DNA of 33,474 nt from Lachnospiraceae bacterium (GTDB taxonomy: Bacteria; Bacillota; Clostridia; Lachnospirales; Lachnospiraceae): the NCBI GenBank assembly GCA_022797375.1, contig JAAWKM010000024.1, positions 1 through 33,474 on the forward strand, given 5' to 3'. The position numbers were made by a program, and so were the translations under genes. The notes beneath the pieces are model-generated. The model saw nothing but the letters and a program-made list of their open reading frames with translations, was not told the origin of the DNA and made no database searches. The first letter of the stretch is position 1. Every line of letters starts with the position of its first letter. Shown one piece after another: positions 23,300-32,399 of this stretch.

Positions 23300-24646
23300 C
23301 TACCTAGAAGGGGGCATATCACTTAGTGCGGCAACCCCTTTTCTGTTTTGGGGAATAATAATTGAAAAATAAAACTCTCCATTATCTGGCTTTATCACAT
23401 AAGAACCTCCATATTTTTCTATCACATTGGTAATATTGCAAATTCCTATTCCATGTTCATCTTGTTCATTTTTTGTCGTCAAAAACATCCCATCATGTTT
23501 AACTAATGCATTTTCATATGTATTTTTCACTGAAATTATTGTTACATTTTTTTCAATAATAAATTTCAATTTTACAACTTTTTTTTCATGACATTTTTCA
23601 CATGCCTCTATTGCATTATTAAGTAAATTTGATAAAATCACCACAATATCTTCATCAGATACCGTTAATTGGGACAAATCATTTATACGAAACACAAATA
23701 TAATATTTTTTTCCATCATCTCACCATACTTGGTATTTAATATTGCATCTACTATCACATGGTTTGTACTAATATTATCTGATTCTGTTTCCAACACATC
23801 CCCAATTTGATTAATATAGCTATTTACTTCTTTTATTTTATTTCTTTTTAAAAGCGACTTTATACACACCAATTGATTTTTGTATTCATGCGACTTCCTC
23901 CGTTGTTTTTCAAGATTTTCTGAAATGGAATAATACATTTCCGTCTGATTTTTCATTTGAAGACGAAAAATTTTATCTTCATAGATCTCATTTTCTCTTT
24001 TCATAATATCGCTAATTAAATAGAATACTACTATATTCATTCCAACTAAGCCAAATGCTATCATAAAAAAAATAATATCTTTATTCTGGGGATTTGGGGC
24101 TCCCAATACAAAAATCATGCCTGCTATAGTGCAAATAGTATAAATAGGGAAAAAAATAAATTTTACCCAATCAGAATCTTTCATAATTTGTATTTCATAA
24201 TCCCCTACTGCTTTACGGATAACCAGCACAATTAAAAAAAGGAATACCTTATCAAGCAAAACTAATAAACCACCTTGAATATAATAAATATTGTCTATCT
24301 TGGCAACATTCTTAAAAACTGTTACACACAATAAAAATGTCAGATAATCTACCACAAACATAAGCCCTTCGTATAAAAAGGCCATAATCAGCGTTTTAAC
24401 GAAACTTATTTCCATAATGCAATACATCACTATAGCAATTCCGGCAACCACCATAAGCACTTTTAATAAAACCATCTGTTCAAAAAACAAAGCACTACAA
24501 AAAAATTCTACAATCAACAGAAGTATTAATATATGTTCTATCCATTCATTTTCTTTTTTTCTTTTATTTCCAAACGCTCCATAAAATATTTTACAACATA
24601 ATACTTCCAAAACAATTATCAATGCACTTTCTATATAAGCAAACAT
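23300..24646 (-). CDS. agrC: AgrC-like sensor histidine kinase
   Basis: 448 residues. Six or seven N-terminal membrane helices (about 3-215) form the peptide sensor. A coiled linker leads to the phosphoacceptor histidine (near 253) in RRKSHEYKNQL, typical of the HPK10 class. The ATPase has the N box LSNLLNNAIEAC near 344-355 and the G box EHGIGICNI near 399-407. I chose the ATG at 24646 with GGAG seven bases upstream; it overlaps the regulator stop by one base (TGATG), so the two are translationally coupled. The C-terminus carries a short extension (GVAALSDMPPSR). It should sense the peptide made from the downstream agrD and phosphorylate the LytTR regulator. About 250 bases of noncoding DNA separate it from agrB. 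Confidence 0.9.
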   Translation of the reverse strand: MFAYIESALIIVLEVLCCKIFYGAFGNKRKKENEWIEHILILLLIVEFFCSALFFEQMVLLKVLMVVAGIAIVMYCIMEISFVKTLIMAFLYEGLMFVVDYLTFLLCVTVFKNVAKIDNIYYIQGGLLVLLDKVFLFLIVLVIRKAVGDYEIQIMKDSDWVKFIFFPIYTICTIAGMIFVLGAPNPQNKDIIFFMIAFGLVGMNIVVFYLISDIMKRENEIYEDKIFRLQMKNQTEMYYSISENLEKQRRKSHEYKNQLVCIKSLLKRNKIKEVNSYINQIGDVLETESDNISTNHVIVDAILNTKYGEMMEKNIIFVFRINDLSQLTVSDEDIVVILSNLLNNAIEACEKCHEKKVVKLKFIIEKNVTIISVKNTYENALVKHDGMFLTTKNEQDEHGIGICNITNVIEKYGGSYVIKPDNGEFYFSIIIPQNRKGVAALSDMPPSR

Positions 24647-25371
24647 CACAACTCTCCTTTGTATGTCACATAATCATTCCATACCTCTTTATATCTTGCC
24701 TTTGGAACCGGAAAGTCCTTTCCATTATATAAAATAACCCTATAGCGGTAAATATTTTCAATATATTTTATATTTACTAAAAAGCTTTGATGGCATCTTA
24801 AAAATTGTCTGCTGTTAATATACCTCTCCATATTATTTAAGGTCCCATATATGGTGTAGGTAACAAATTTATCTTCCATTATATGAAATTCCAGCCTATG
24901 CTTTTTGCTTTCCACATACAAAAGACAATCTAAAGACACTGTTTTCTTTCCCTCATGAAATTCAAACTCTTTCCACGTTACATCATATTGCATTTTCTTA
25001 TATATGGCATCCATGCATTCTGCAATATGCCCCTGCATATTTCTGCTGCTCTTTAACAAAAAACGTATAGCATCCACCTTATATCCTTCCATACTATAAT
25101 CCACAAAAGCAGTAATAAAAACAATAAAGACCTCCTTATTTTGTTCCCTGATTTTTCTTGCCGTCATAAGTCCGTTTATACTATCCATATTAATATCCAA
25201 AAAAATAATCTGATATTGATTCAATTCAATACCCAAATCCAGTAATTCTTTACCTGACTGAAAAGTATCAATCTCATAAATTACTCCTTTATCTTGCATA
25301 TATTGTAGCAACATTTCTTTTATCCAATCTCTAAAAAAAGCTTCATCATCACAAATCGCTATAGTTAACAA
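24646..25371 (-). CDS. agrA: AgrA-like LytTR response regulator
   Basis: 241 residues. The receiver domain (about 1-125) begins ICDDEAFF and has the phosphoacceptor D59 in IIFLDINMDSINGL. The conserved Thr/Ser switch region is VFITAF near 89-94, and a lysine sits in IRFLLKS. The LytTR DNA-binding domain (about 135-238) contains VESKKHRLEFH, RQFLRCHQSFLVN and DFPVPKARYKEVWNDY. The start is TTG, with GGAG ten bases upstream. It is first in a two-gene unit with the sensor kinase and is regulator-first, unlike the staphylococcal agrBDCA order. It is expected to activate agrB and perhaps the whole RiPP run through the repeats at 23133-23162. Confidence 0.9.
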   Translation of the reverse strand: MLTIAICDDEAFFRDWIKEMLLQYMQDKGVIYEIDTFQSGKELLDLGIELNQYQIIFLDINMDSINGLMTARKIREQNKEVFIVFITAFVDYSMEGYKVDAIRFLLKSSRNMQGHIAECMDAIYKKMQYDVTWKEFEFHEGKKTVSLDCLLYVESKKHRLEFHIMEDKFVTYTIYGTLNNMERYINSRQFLRCHQSFLVNIKYIENIYRYRVILYNGKDFPVPKARYKEVWNDYVTYKGEL

Positions 25372-25509
25372 AATTTACTTCTCCTTAATCAAACTTGACC
25401 AATTAGTATTATAATATGTATCGACTAAAATTCTATTTTTCTACACTGTCCTTCATGTTAGCACCATAATTTTCAAATTAGATGTAGTTATATAATGCTC
25501 TATTTCTTA

Positions 25510-25734
25510 TTAAAATGTACTAAATATATAAATACTATCTCTAATTTCAGTCGTATTATCTAAAATAACAACTATCTGTTTATTATTGACTGCATTATTT
25601 TTTAGAGAGTAACCATCCAATACATTAACCCCCATGTAATTATACAAATATTGTAAAGCATAACGAATTGTATAACCGTCTCCTTTTCCTTTCAGAAAAA
25701 TCTCAATACAGTTATTGTTTTTTTGCCAATTCAT
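25510..25734 (-). CDS. Doubtful 74-aa open reading frame
   Basis: Open frame beginning MNWQKNNNCIEIFLKG and ending FSTF. No ribosome site precedes the ATG and no family is recognised. It has no signal peptide. It lies upstream of the LytTR regulator, 138 bases away. It could be a gene fragment or chance. Confidence 0.25.
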   Translation of the reverse strand: MNWQKNNNCIEIFLKGKGDGYTIRYALQYLYNYMGVNVLDGYSLKNNAVNNKQIVVILDNTTEIRDSIYIFSTF

Positions 25735-25740
25735 TAGTTA

Positions 25741-25932
25741 TTTGCGGCTAGGGGTTTTTATTATCTTAGGCTTGATACGCTGGTTATAGCAACGCCGCTT
25801 TCATGCAAATGAATTGTGGAGCAGTATGCAGTGCGGCTGGACTGGAATTACGAATTCTTGTGGACTGTTGTTTCTAAAGTAAAAGAAGCAAAGGAACTGT
25901 ATTCTTTGGAAACCCATAAATACACAATTTAA
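25741..25932 (+). pseudogene. Possible plus-strand C-terminal gene fragment
   Basis: A plus-strand frame interrupted by TGA at 25810-25812 ends at 25932 with VEQYAVRLDWNYEFLWTVV followed by SKVKEAKELYSLETHKYTI. Local GC is higher than in the island. The family is not recognised and there is no start. It may mark the right-hand edge of the inserted island. Confidence 0.3.
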
Positions 25933-25934
25933 AA

Positions 25935-25968
25935 CAGGGATACCTGGCACTAATACCAGATATCCCTG
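25935..25968 (-). terminator. Terminator of the butyryl-CoA operon
   Basis: 13-bp arms with one mismatch: CAGGGATACCTGG (25935-25947) and CCAGATATCCCTG (25956-25968), 8-nt loop. On the minus strand TTTTAAATT follows. It lies 66 bases beyond the etfA stop at 26034. Confidence 0.75.
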
Positions 25969-26033
25969 TATGTATATGCAACATTGCACATTTATGTACA
26001 TTGCATAATTTATTTTTTAATTAATATACAAGA

Positions 26034-27071
26034 TTATTTTACAACCTTCTTTAATTCCTCTGTAAGCTTTGGAACTATCTTGTTAAGGTCACCAACAACA
26101 CCATAATCAGCTATGTCAAAAATAGGAGCTGTTTCATCTTTGTTAATTGCAACAATGATATCAGACTCTTCCATACCTGCTGCATGCTGGATAGCGCCTG
26201 AAATACCAATAGCAAAATATACATTAGGACGTACTGTTTTACCTGTCTGCCCTACCTGTAATTCTTTTGGCATCCAGCCATTATCTACTACTGCACGTGA
26301 GCAGCTTACTGTACCGCCAATTACATCAGCTAAATCCTGTAAAATCTGGAAGTTTTCTTTGCTTCCAACACCACGTCCGCCTGATACAAGTATCTTGGCG
26401 TCCATGATATCTACTGTATTAGAAATTTCTTTAACTATTTCCACGATTTCAACATATTTGTCATTAGGTGTAAATCCAGGATTGTATTCTATAACTTCAG
26501 CTTTTGCTCCAGCTACAGGGTCAATCTTCTGCATAACACCAGGACGTACTGTTGCCATCTGTGGGCGGTTGTCAGGGCATGCAATAGTAGCAATTGTATT
26601 GCCACCAAATGCAGGACGTGTCATTAATAACTGGTTATGCTTCTGCTCCTGTCCTGGAATTGGATTGAGTGGGAAATCACCAATTTCAAGTACAGTACAG
26701 TCAGCTGTAAGTCCAGTTGCAACCCTTGCTGAAACCCTAGGACCTAAGTCCCTTCCGATTGCAGTAGCACCAACAAGTACTATTTCAGGCTTATACTCAT
26801 TTATAATTGAAGAAACTGCATGAGCATAAGGCTCTGTCCTGTATTCTTTTAATTCTGGGTCATCAACAACGATAACCTTATCAGCGCCATATTCAGCTAA
26901 CTGGTCTGCAAGACCTTTGATGCCAGAACCTAAAAGCATTGCTGTAACATCTGTGTTCAGGTCTTTTGCAAGTTCTTTAGCTTTTCCAAGTAATTCAAAA
27001 GCAATTCCGCTTAATTCGTTGTCTACCTGCTGTGCAAAGACATAGACACCCTTATATTCTTCTAAACCCAT
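26034..27071 (-). CDS. etfA: Electron transfer flavoprotein alpha subunit
   Basis: 345 residues. With EtfB it forms the FAD heterodimer that passes electrons to butyryl-CoA dehydrogenase; in clostridia this complex bifurcates electrons from NADH to crotonyl-CoA and ferredoxin. The N-terminal alpha/beta domain (about 5-200) is followed by the FAD-binding domain with SGGRGVGSKENFQ, AVVDNGWMPKELQVGQTGK and YFAIGISGAIQHAAGM, then VAINKDETAPIFDIADYGVVGDL. The ATG at 27071 is preferred; a GTG at 27083 would add four residues, and the ribosome site (GTGGTGAC) favours the later start but is weak. It is 26 bases past etfB and last in the operon. Confidence 0.96.
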   Translation of the reverse strand: MGLEEYKGVYVFAQQVDNELSGIAFELLGKAKELAKDLNTDVTAMLLGSGIKGLADQLAEYGADKVIVVDDPELKEYRTEPYAHAVSSIINEYKPEIVLVGATAIGRDLGPRVSARVATGLTADCTVLEIGDFPLNPIPGQEQKHNQLLMTRPAFGGNTIATIACPDNRPQMATVRPGVMQKIDPVAGAKAEVIEYNPGFTPNDKYVEIVEIVKEISNTVDIMDAKILVSGGRGVGSKENFQILQDLADVIGGTVSCSRAVVDNGWMPKELQVGQTGKTVRPNVYFAIGISGAIQHAAGMEESDIIVAINKDETAPIFDIADYGVVGDLNKIVPKLTEELKKVVK

Positions 27072-27097
27072 TTTAGTCACCACTTTTCCTTTTCTAT

Positions 27098-27883
27098 TTA
27101 GATTACATGTTTCTCTTTTAATTTGCCCATGATATATGAAACTGCACCATCTGCATCAAGGTCAGTTTTAACTTCACCTGCACCTTTTCTTACCTTATCA
27201 GAAGCTTTGGCAATCTTTGTAGGTGAACCTGCTAAACCAAGATTAGAATCGTCAACATCCTTAAGGTCTTTCCTGCCCCATACTGTAATATCAGCATCAT
27301 AAGCATCAAAAATTCCGCCAGGAGTCATATAACGTGGCTCATTTAACTCTGAAAGAGCTGTAACCAGACAAGGCATCTTAGCCTTTAATACATGATATCT
27401 GTCATCATACTGGCGCTGTACAATTACATAGTCACCTTCGATTTTGATATCCTTTGCATATGAAATAACTGGAAGGTCAAGATGCTCAGAAATCTGAGGA
27501 CCAACCTGGGCTGTATCACCATCAATAGCCTGACGGCCAGTGATAATTAAATCATAGTCAATATTCCTGAGTGCTCCAGCGATAGTTGTAGATGTAGCCC
27601 ATGTATCTGCTCCACCTAAAACCCTGTCTGTTACAAGGATTCCTTTGTCAGCCCCCATAGCCATAGCCTCACGGAGAACTTCTTCTGCTTTAGGAAGACC
27701 CATTGTAATAACAGTAACTTCTGCACCATATTCATCTTTTAATCTGAGGGCTGCTTCAAGACCTGCTTTGTCATCAGGGTTCATAATCGCAAGCATAGCG
27801 CCCCTGTCCAAAGTACCATCAGGGTTAAACTTCACCCCGCCCTTAGTATCTGGAACCTGCTTTATACATACTACTATTTTCAC
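27098..27883 (-). CDS. etfB: Electron transfer flavoprotein beta subunit
   Basis: 261 residues, partner of EtfA. The opening KIVVCIKQVPDT and the blocks NPDDKAGLEAALRLKD, VITMGLPKAEEVLREAMAMG and IITGRQAIDGDTAQVGPQ are typical; the last binds the second nucleotide (FAD in bifurcating ETFs). The start is GTG at 27883 with GGAG ten bases upstream. It follows bcd by 21 bases and precedes etfA by 26, consistent with one complex. EtfB of this group supports flavin-based bifurcation, but sequence alone does not prove it. Confidence 0.96.
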   Translation of the reverse strand: MKIVVCIKQVPDTKGGVKFNPDGTLDRGAMLAIMNPDDKAGLEAALRLKDEYGAEVTVITMGLPKAEEVLREAMAMGADKGILVTDRVLGGADTWATSTTIAGALRNIDYDLIITGRQAIDGDTAQVGPQISEHLDLPVISYAKDIKIEGDYVIVQRQYDDRYHVLKAKMPCLVTALSELNEPRYMTPGGIFDAYDADITVWGRKDLKDVDDSNLGLAGSPTKIAKASDKVRKGAGEVKTDLDADGAVSYIMGKLKEKHVI

Positions 27884-27904
27884 GGCTTTACCACTCCTTT
27901 TTAA

Positions 27905-29071
27905 TTATTTTAATAAGCTGCCTGATATTACCATACGCTGGACTTCTGAAGTTCCTTCGTAGATTTCTGTAATCTTGGCATCACGCATCATACGTTCTAC
28001 ATCGTACTCCCTGATATAACCATAACCACCATGCAGCTGTACTGCCTTTGTTGTAACTTCCATTGCAACTTCTGCAGCATACAGTTTAGCCATAGCAGCT
28101 TCTACAGAATAAGATACCTTAGCACCCTCTGCGAATTCCTGTTTCTTCATGGCAGCTTTGTATACAAGGTGTCTTGCAGCCTCTACTTTTGTAGCCATGT
28201 CAGCAAGCTGGAACTGTGTATTCTGCTGCTGTGCAATAGTACGTCCAAACTGCTTTCTTTCCTTTGTATACTCAATTGTCCTCTCTAATGCGCCTTCTGC
28301 AATTCCGAGAGCCTGTGAAGCGATACCAATACGTCCGCCGTCAAGAGTATGCATAGCAATAGGGAAACCTTTTCCCTGTGGTCCTAAAAGGGCATCCTTT
28401 GGAATACGGCAGTCCTGGAAAATCAACTCATATGTAGCAGAACCGCGGATACCCATCTTCTTTTCCTTTGTACCAAATGAGAAGCCAGGCGTTCCTTTCT
28501 CTACGATAAATGCAGAGAATGATTTAACTTTCCTTCCTCTCTTTTCAATAACATCTGTATAAGCAATTATAATGTATATATCAGCTACTTCACCGTTTGT
28601 AATGAAGCACTTGGAACCATTAAGCACCCACTCATCGCCATCGAGAACAGCTTTTGTCTGTACGCCCTGGGCATCTGTACCTGCACCTGGCTCTGTAAGC
28701 CCGAATGCACCTATTTTCTTGCCACTTGCAAGGTCAGGAAGATATTTCTTCTTCTGCTCTTCTGTACCATATGTAAGGATTGGGTCAGCACAGAGTGATG
28801 TATGTGCTGATACAACAACACCTGTTGTAGCACAAACCTTTGAAAGTTCCTCAACACACATAACATATGTTAAGATATCACAACCCTGTCCGCCATACTC
28901 CTTTGGTACAGGAATACCCATAAAGCCGTATTTTCCCATTTTCTTAACTGTGTCCATTGGGAAATGCTCAGTTTCATCAACCTCCTGAGCTAAAGGCTTA
29001 ACTTCTGTTTCAGCGAAATCTTTAAAAAGCTGTCTCGCCATCTCATGCTTTTTACTTAATGTAAAATCCAT
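27905..29071 (-). CDS. bcd: Butyryl-CoA dehydrogenase
   Basis: 388-residue acyl-CoA dehydrogenase reducing crotonyl-CoA to butyryl-CoA with EtfAB. FAD and substrate motifs are present: FGLTEPGAGTDAQG near 133-146, WVLNGSKCFITNG near 157-169, and the acyl-CoA dehydrogenase signature in QLHGGYGYIREYDVERMMRDAKI near 343-365. The catalytic base is E372 in IYEGTSEVQR. The length is usual for the family. The ATG follows AAGGTGG at 11 bases with an extra AAGAAGG closer. It lies between hbd (181-base structured spacer) and etfB. Confidence 0.97.
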   Translation of the reverse strand: MDFTLSKKHEMARQLFKDFAETEVKPLAQEVDETEHFPMDTVKKMGKYGFMGIPVPKEYGGQGCDILTYVMCVEELSKVCATTGVVVSAHTSLCADPILTYGTEEQKKKYLPDLASGKKIGAFGLTEPGAGTDAQGVQTKAVLDGDEWVLNGSKCFITNGEVADIYIIIAYTDVIEKRGRKVKSFSAFIVEKGTPGFSFGTKEKKMGIRGSATYELIFQDCRIPKDALLGPQGKGFPIAMHTLDGGRIGIASQALGIAEGALERTIEYTKERKQFGRTIAQQQNTQFQLADMATKVEAARHLVYKAAMKKQEFAEGAKVSYSVEAAMAKLYAAEVAMEVTTKAVQLHGGYGYIREYDVERMMRDAKITEIYEGTSEVQRMVISGSLLK

Positions 29072-29252
29072 GCCTTCTTATACCACCTTTCATAAATTTA
29101 TACTGGCTGTCCAGTATTCTTATATAATCCATTATAAGCCGTGCCATACCTGGCATGGCAGACACTGCCAGCAGGATGCAGCAGGCATTCCACGCTGTTA
29201 AGCCAGAAGCCATTATCTATGCTACACCCTGCCAGAAACAGTATTATTTTAA
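29072..29252 (-). promoter_or_regulatory. Structured spacer between hbd and bcd
   Basis: 181 bases without a gene. Stem-loops: ATACTGG/CCAGTAT (29100-29117, 4-nt loop), TATAAT/ATTATA (29123-29136) and TGCCAT/ATGGCA (29142-29160). No terminator-like T-run is clear. Probably RNA stability or processing signals; see findings. Confidence 0.5.
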
Positions 29253-30095
29253 TTATTTCCTGTAATCATAGAAACCAATGCCTGTCTTCATGCCAAGCTT
29301 ACCAGCACGTACCATTTTCCTAAGAAGTGTGTGTGCACGGTATTTTGAATCCCCTGTTTCATTATAAAGGACATCCATAATAGCAAGGCAGATATCAAGA
29401 CCAACTAAATCACCTAAAGCAAGAGGTCCCATTGGATGGTTTGCACCAAGTTTCATAGCTGTGTCAATGCCTTCTACAGAAGCAATGCCTTCTGCATAAA
29501 TGCCTACAGCTTCGTTAATCATTGGAATAAGAATCCTGTTTACTACAAAGCCAGGAGCTTCTTTAACTTCTACAGGAGTCTTGCCGATTGCCTTTGAAAT
29601 TTCAATTACTTTATCATTTACTTCATCAGTAGTGTTTTCTCCGCGGATTACTTCAATAAGCTTCATTACAGGAGCTGGGTTGAAGAAATGCATTCCAATT
29701 ACAGGCCTGTTTATTCCAGCGCCAATTTCTGTAACTGAAAGTGATGATGTATTTGTTGCAAAAATGCAGTTTTCATTCTTGCAGATTTCTTCTAACTCCT
29801 TAAATGTCTGCTTCTTGATATCCATAACTTCAAGTGCAGCTTCAACAATTAAATCACAGTCTGTACAAATCTCTTTTGTACCAGTTGTAATTTTTGCAAG
29901 AATAGCGTCAGCAGCAGACTGCTCCATCTTGCCTTTTGCAATTCTCTTTTCAAATCCCTTAGCAATTTTGTTTTTACCGTTTGCAGCAAACTCTTCATTA
30001 ATATCACATAAATAAACTTCGTATCCTTCTGTCTGTGCAAATGCCTGTGCAATGCCTGAACCCATTGTACCCGCGCCAATTACTCCAACTTTCAT
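29253..30095 (-). CDS. hbd: 3-hydroxybutyryl-CoA dehydrogenase
   Basis: 280 residues. It reduces acetoacetyl-CoA to 3-hydroxybutyryl-CoA with NAD(P)H. The Rossmann motif GAGTMGSGIAQAFA is at residues 7-20. The catalytic His is in MHFFNPAPVMKLIEVI near 137-152, and KEAPGFVVNRILIPMINEA near 178-196 marks the C-terminal helical domain. NHPMGPLALGDLVGLD near 224-239 is the usual dimer region. GGAGG lies seven bases before the ATG. A 167-base spacer separates it from crt, with a strong stem-loop. Confidence 0.97.
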   Translation of the reverse strand: MKVGVIGAGTMGSGIAQAFAQTEGYEVYLCDINEEFAANGKNKIAKGFEKRIAKGKMEQSAADAILAKITTGTKEICTDCDLIVEAALEVMDIKKQTFKELEEICKNENCIFATNTSSLSVTEIGAGINRPVIGMHFFNPAPVMKLIEVIRGENTTDEVNDKVIEISKAIGKTPVEVKEAPGFVVNRILIPMINEAVGIYAEGIASVEGIDTAMKLGANHPMGPLALGDLVGLDICLAIMDVLYNETGDSKYRAHTLLRKMVRAGKLGMKTGIGFYDYRK

Positions 30096-30207
30096 TTTAT
30101 AACCTCCATTTATTTATTAAAAACAACTACATGTATTGCTTAATTACTATACATTTTTATGTATACCGGCTTTACTGTTCCAATTTATCCGTAATAACCT
30201 TTTGAAT

Positions 30208-30242
30208 GGCATTCCATACTGGACTGTTACATATGGACTGCC
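30208..30242 (-). promoter_or_regulatory. Stem-loop in the crt-hbd spacer
   Basis: GGCATTCCATA (30208-30218) pairs with TATGGACTGCC (30232-30242), 10 of 11 bases, around a 13-nt loop containing CTGGACTGT. It lies 21 bases downstream of the crt stop with no T-run of terminator length. A second small stem TATACAT/ATGTATA lies near 30148. Confidence 0.55.
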
Positions 30243-30262
30243 TTATATCATAATTTTTATAA

Positions 30263-31054
30263 TTAGCAGTTCTTAAATGGAACTACTTTTAATTTCTTTT
30301 CCTTGTCTTTTTCAAGGAAATTGCCCATTCCTGCTTTCTGGTCTTCTGTCTCAAAGCAGTCACCAAAAAGTTTCTCTTCTATTACAAGTGCACTGTCCAT
30401 ATCTGTCTGGAGGCCGTCATTAATAGCCTTCTTGCAGTTACGTACTGCGATAGGGGCATTCATTGCGATTGTAGCAGCAAGTTTTTCAGCCTGTGGTATA
30501 AGTTCTTCTGCAGGATATACTGCATTAACAAGGCCAATGCGGTATGCTTCATCTGCTTTAATATTCCTTGCAGAATATATAAGCTGTTTAGCCATTCCAG
30601 GGCTTACAAGCCTTGCAAGCCTCTGTGTACCGCCAAAACCTGGTGTAATTCCAAGCCCTGCTTCTGGCTGGCCAAATACTGCATTCTCTGAGCAGATACG
30701 TATATCACAGCTCATTGAAATTTCACAGCCGCCACCAAGTGCAAATCCGTTAATTGCTGCAATTACAGGAATTGGAAATGTTTCGAGCTTACGGAACACA
30801 TCATTGCCTTTCTTGCCAAAAGCTTCACCCTCAGCTTTAGACAGTGTGCTCATCTCCCCTATGTCTGCACCTGCAACAAATGACTTGTCCCCTGCACCTG
30901 TAAGGATAAGGCATCTTACGGTATTTAAATCAACTGCATCAAGTGCTGCATCAAGTTCTTCAAGAACCTGGCTGTTTAATGCATTTAAAGCCTTTGGACG
31001 GTTAATCGTAATTGTTGCAACCATGTCCTTAACTTCATATAAAATGAATTCCAT
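30263..31054 (-). CDS. crt: 3-hydroxybutyryl-CoA dehydratase (crotonase)
   Basis: 263 residues, enoyl-CoA hydratase superfamily: dehydrates 3-hydroxybutyryl-CoA to crotonyl-CoA. The oxyanion-hole segment SFVAGADIGEM is near 60-70 and GFALGGGCEISMSCDIRI near 100-117. The two catalytic glutamates are the E in GGGCE and the E in FGQPEAGLGITPGFGGTQRL near 125-144. The start is the ATG at 31054 with GGAG eight bases upstream; a longer frame to 31114 adds 20 residues without a ribosome site. It follows thl after a 151-base structured spacer. Confidence 0.97.
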   Translation of the reverse strand: MEFILYEVKDMVATITINRPKALNALNSQVLEELDAALDAVDLNTVRCLILTGAGDKSFVAGADIGEMSTLSKAEGEAFGKKGNDVFRKLETFPIPVIAAINGFALGGGCEISMSCDIRICSENAVFGQPEAGLGITPGFGGTQRLARLVSPGMAKQLIYSARNIKADEAYRIGLVNAVYPAEELIPQAEKLAATIAMNAPIAVRNCKKAINDGLQTDMDSALVIEEKLFGDCFETEDQKAGMGNFLEKDKEKKLKVVPFKNC

Positions 31055-31091
31055 TATAATTACTCCTTTATAACCTTTATATTTTATAACC

Positions 31092-31153
31092 CAGGCTTTT
31101 AAAGCCTGCACCATATGTAATACAGATACTTTTCCTGTATGACGTTATGGTGC
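31092..31153 (-). promoter_or_regulatory. Nested stem-loops in the thl-crt spacer
   Basis: CAGGCTTT/AAAGCCTG (31092-31108) is a perfect palindrome-like stem. Beside it, GCACCATA (31108-31115) pairs with TATGGTGC (31146-31153), enclosing an inner stem ATACAG/CTGTAT. It is noncoding and lies about 50 bases past the thl stop. Confidence 0.55.
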
Positions 31154-31205
31154 ATAAATGCTGGACTGTCACTAAATTTTATACTTATACAGCACCAGTA
31201 ACGGA

Positions 31206-32399
31206 TTAGTATTTTTCAACAACTGTTGAGCAGCCCATACCGCCACCGATACAAAGAGTTGCAAGACCCCTGTTTGCCCCTGTTTTCTGCATCTCATGGA
31301 GAAGTGTAACAAGGATACGGCAGCCTGAAGCGCCTACAGGATGTCCAAGTGCAATAGCACCACCATTTACATTTAACTTGCTAAGATCAAATCCAAGGTC
31401 TTTGCCAACTGCAACAGACTGTGCAGCGAAAGCTTCGTTGGCTTCAATAAGGTCAAAATCATTAATTGCCAGGCCTGTCTTTTCAAGTACCTTCCTTGTA
31501 GAAGCAACAGGACCAACACCCATGATTGAAGGGTCAACGCCGCCAAGTGCACCTGCTACAAATGTAGCCATTGGTGTAACACCAAGTTCTTTTGCTTTCT
31601 CTTCGCTCATAACAACAACTGCAGCAGCGCCGTCATTAATGCCTGATGCATTACCTGCTGTAACAACACCGCCTTCTTTGCCAGAGCAGCATTTTAAATT
31701 GCTTAAGCCTTCAGCAGTAGTTCCAGGACGTGGGCCTTCATCCTTAGCAAACATAACAGGTTCTTTTGTCTTTCTGTCAACACCTGTCTGTACAGGAACA
31801 ATTTCATCATCAAACTTGCCTGCATTAATAGCAGCTTCGCATTTCTGCTGGCTGTTTGCAGCAAATTCATCGAGCTCTTCACGTGTAAGCCCCCACTTCT
31901 CTGCAACATTTTCTGCTGTAATCATCATGTGGTACTGGTTAAATGCATCCCATAATGCATCATTAACCATTGTATCCACCAATTTGCCATTGTTCATACG
32001 GTAACCATAGCGGCCCTGCATCATTGCATATGGAGCCATAGACATATTTTCCATACCACCTGCTACAACGATATCAGCATCTCCTGCCTGTATCATCTGT
32101 GCAGCCATGTTTACACAATTAAGTCCTGAACCACAAACAACGTTCACTGTAACTGCTGGGGTTTCAATTGGCAGTCCTGCTTTAATGGAAGACTGGCGTG
32201 CAACGTTCTGTCCAAGGCCTGCCTGTATAACACAACCCATATATACATGGTCAACCTTGTCCTTTGGTACACCAGCCCTCTTAAGAGCTTCCTCAATAAC
32301 TATAGAGCCCAGGACAGGAGCTGGAGTTTTACTTAATCCTCCACCCATTTTACCAATTGCAGTACGGCATGCGCCCGCTATAACTACTTTTTTTGCCAT
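31206..32399 (-). CDS. thl: Acetyl-CoA C-acetyltransferase (thiolase)
   Basis: 397 residues: condenses two acetyl-CoA to acetoacetyl-CoA, the first step to butyrate. The acyl-binding Cys is C89 in [12 protein letters not shown]. The thiolase signatures [20 protein letters not shown] and [12 protein letters not shown] carry the catalytic His and the second Cys near the C-terminus. The ATG at 32399 has AAGGAGGA ten bases upstream and is preferred to a longer frame from 32438. It is the first gene of the operon, behind a consensus-spaced promoter at 32564-32592. The final route to butyrate (CoA transferase or kinase) is not in the window. Confidence 0.97.
   Translation of the reverse strand: MAKKVVIAGACRTAIGKMGGGLSKTPAPVLGSIVIEEALKRAGVPKDKVDHVYMGCVIQAGLGQNVARQSSIKAGLPIETPAVTVNVVCGSGLNCVNMAAQMIQAGDADIVVAGGMENMSMAPYAMMQGRYGYRMNNGKLVDTMVNDALWDAFNQYHMMITAENVAEKWGLTREELDEFAANSQQKCEAAINAGKFDDEIVPVQTGVDRKTKEPVMFAKDEGPRPGTTAEGLSNLKCCSGKEGGVVTAGNASGINDGAAAVVVMSEEKAKELGVTPMATFVAGALGGVDPSIMGVGPVASTRKVLEKTGLAINDFDLIEANEAFAAQSVAVGKDLGFDLSKLNVNGGAIALGHPVGASGCRILVTLLHEMQKTGANRGLATLCIGGGMGCSTVVEKY

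Noticed and set aside
28031-28988. Plus-strand open frames opposite bcd
   Set aside because: Shadows of a conserved housekeeping gene; no start signals.
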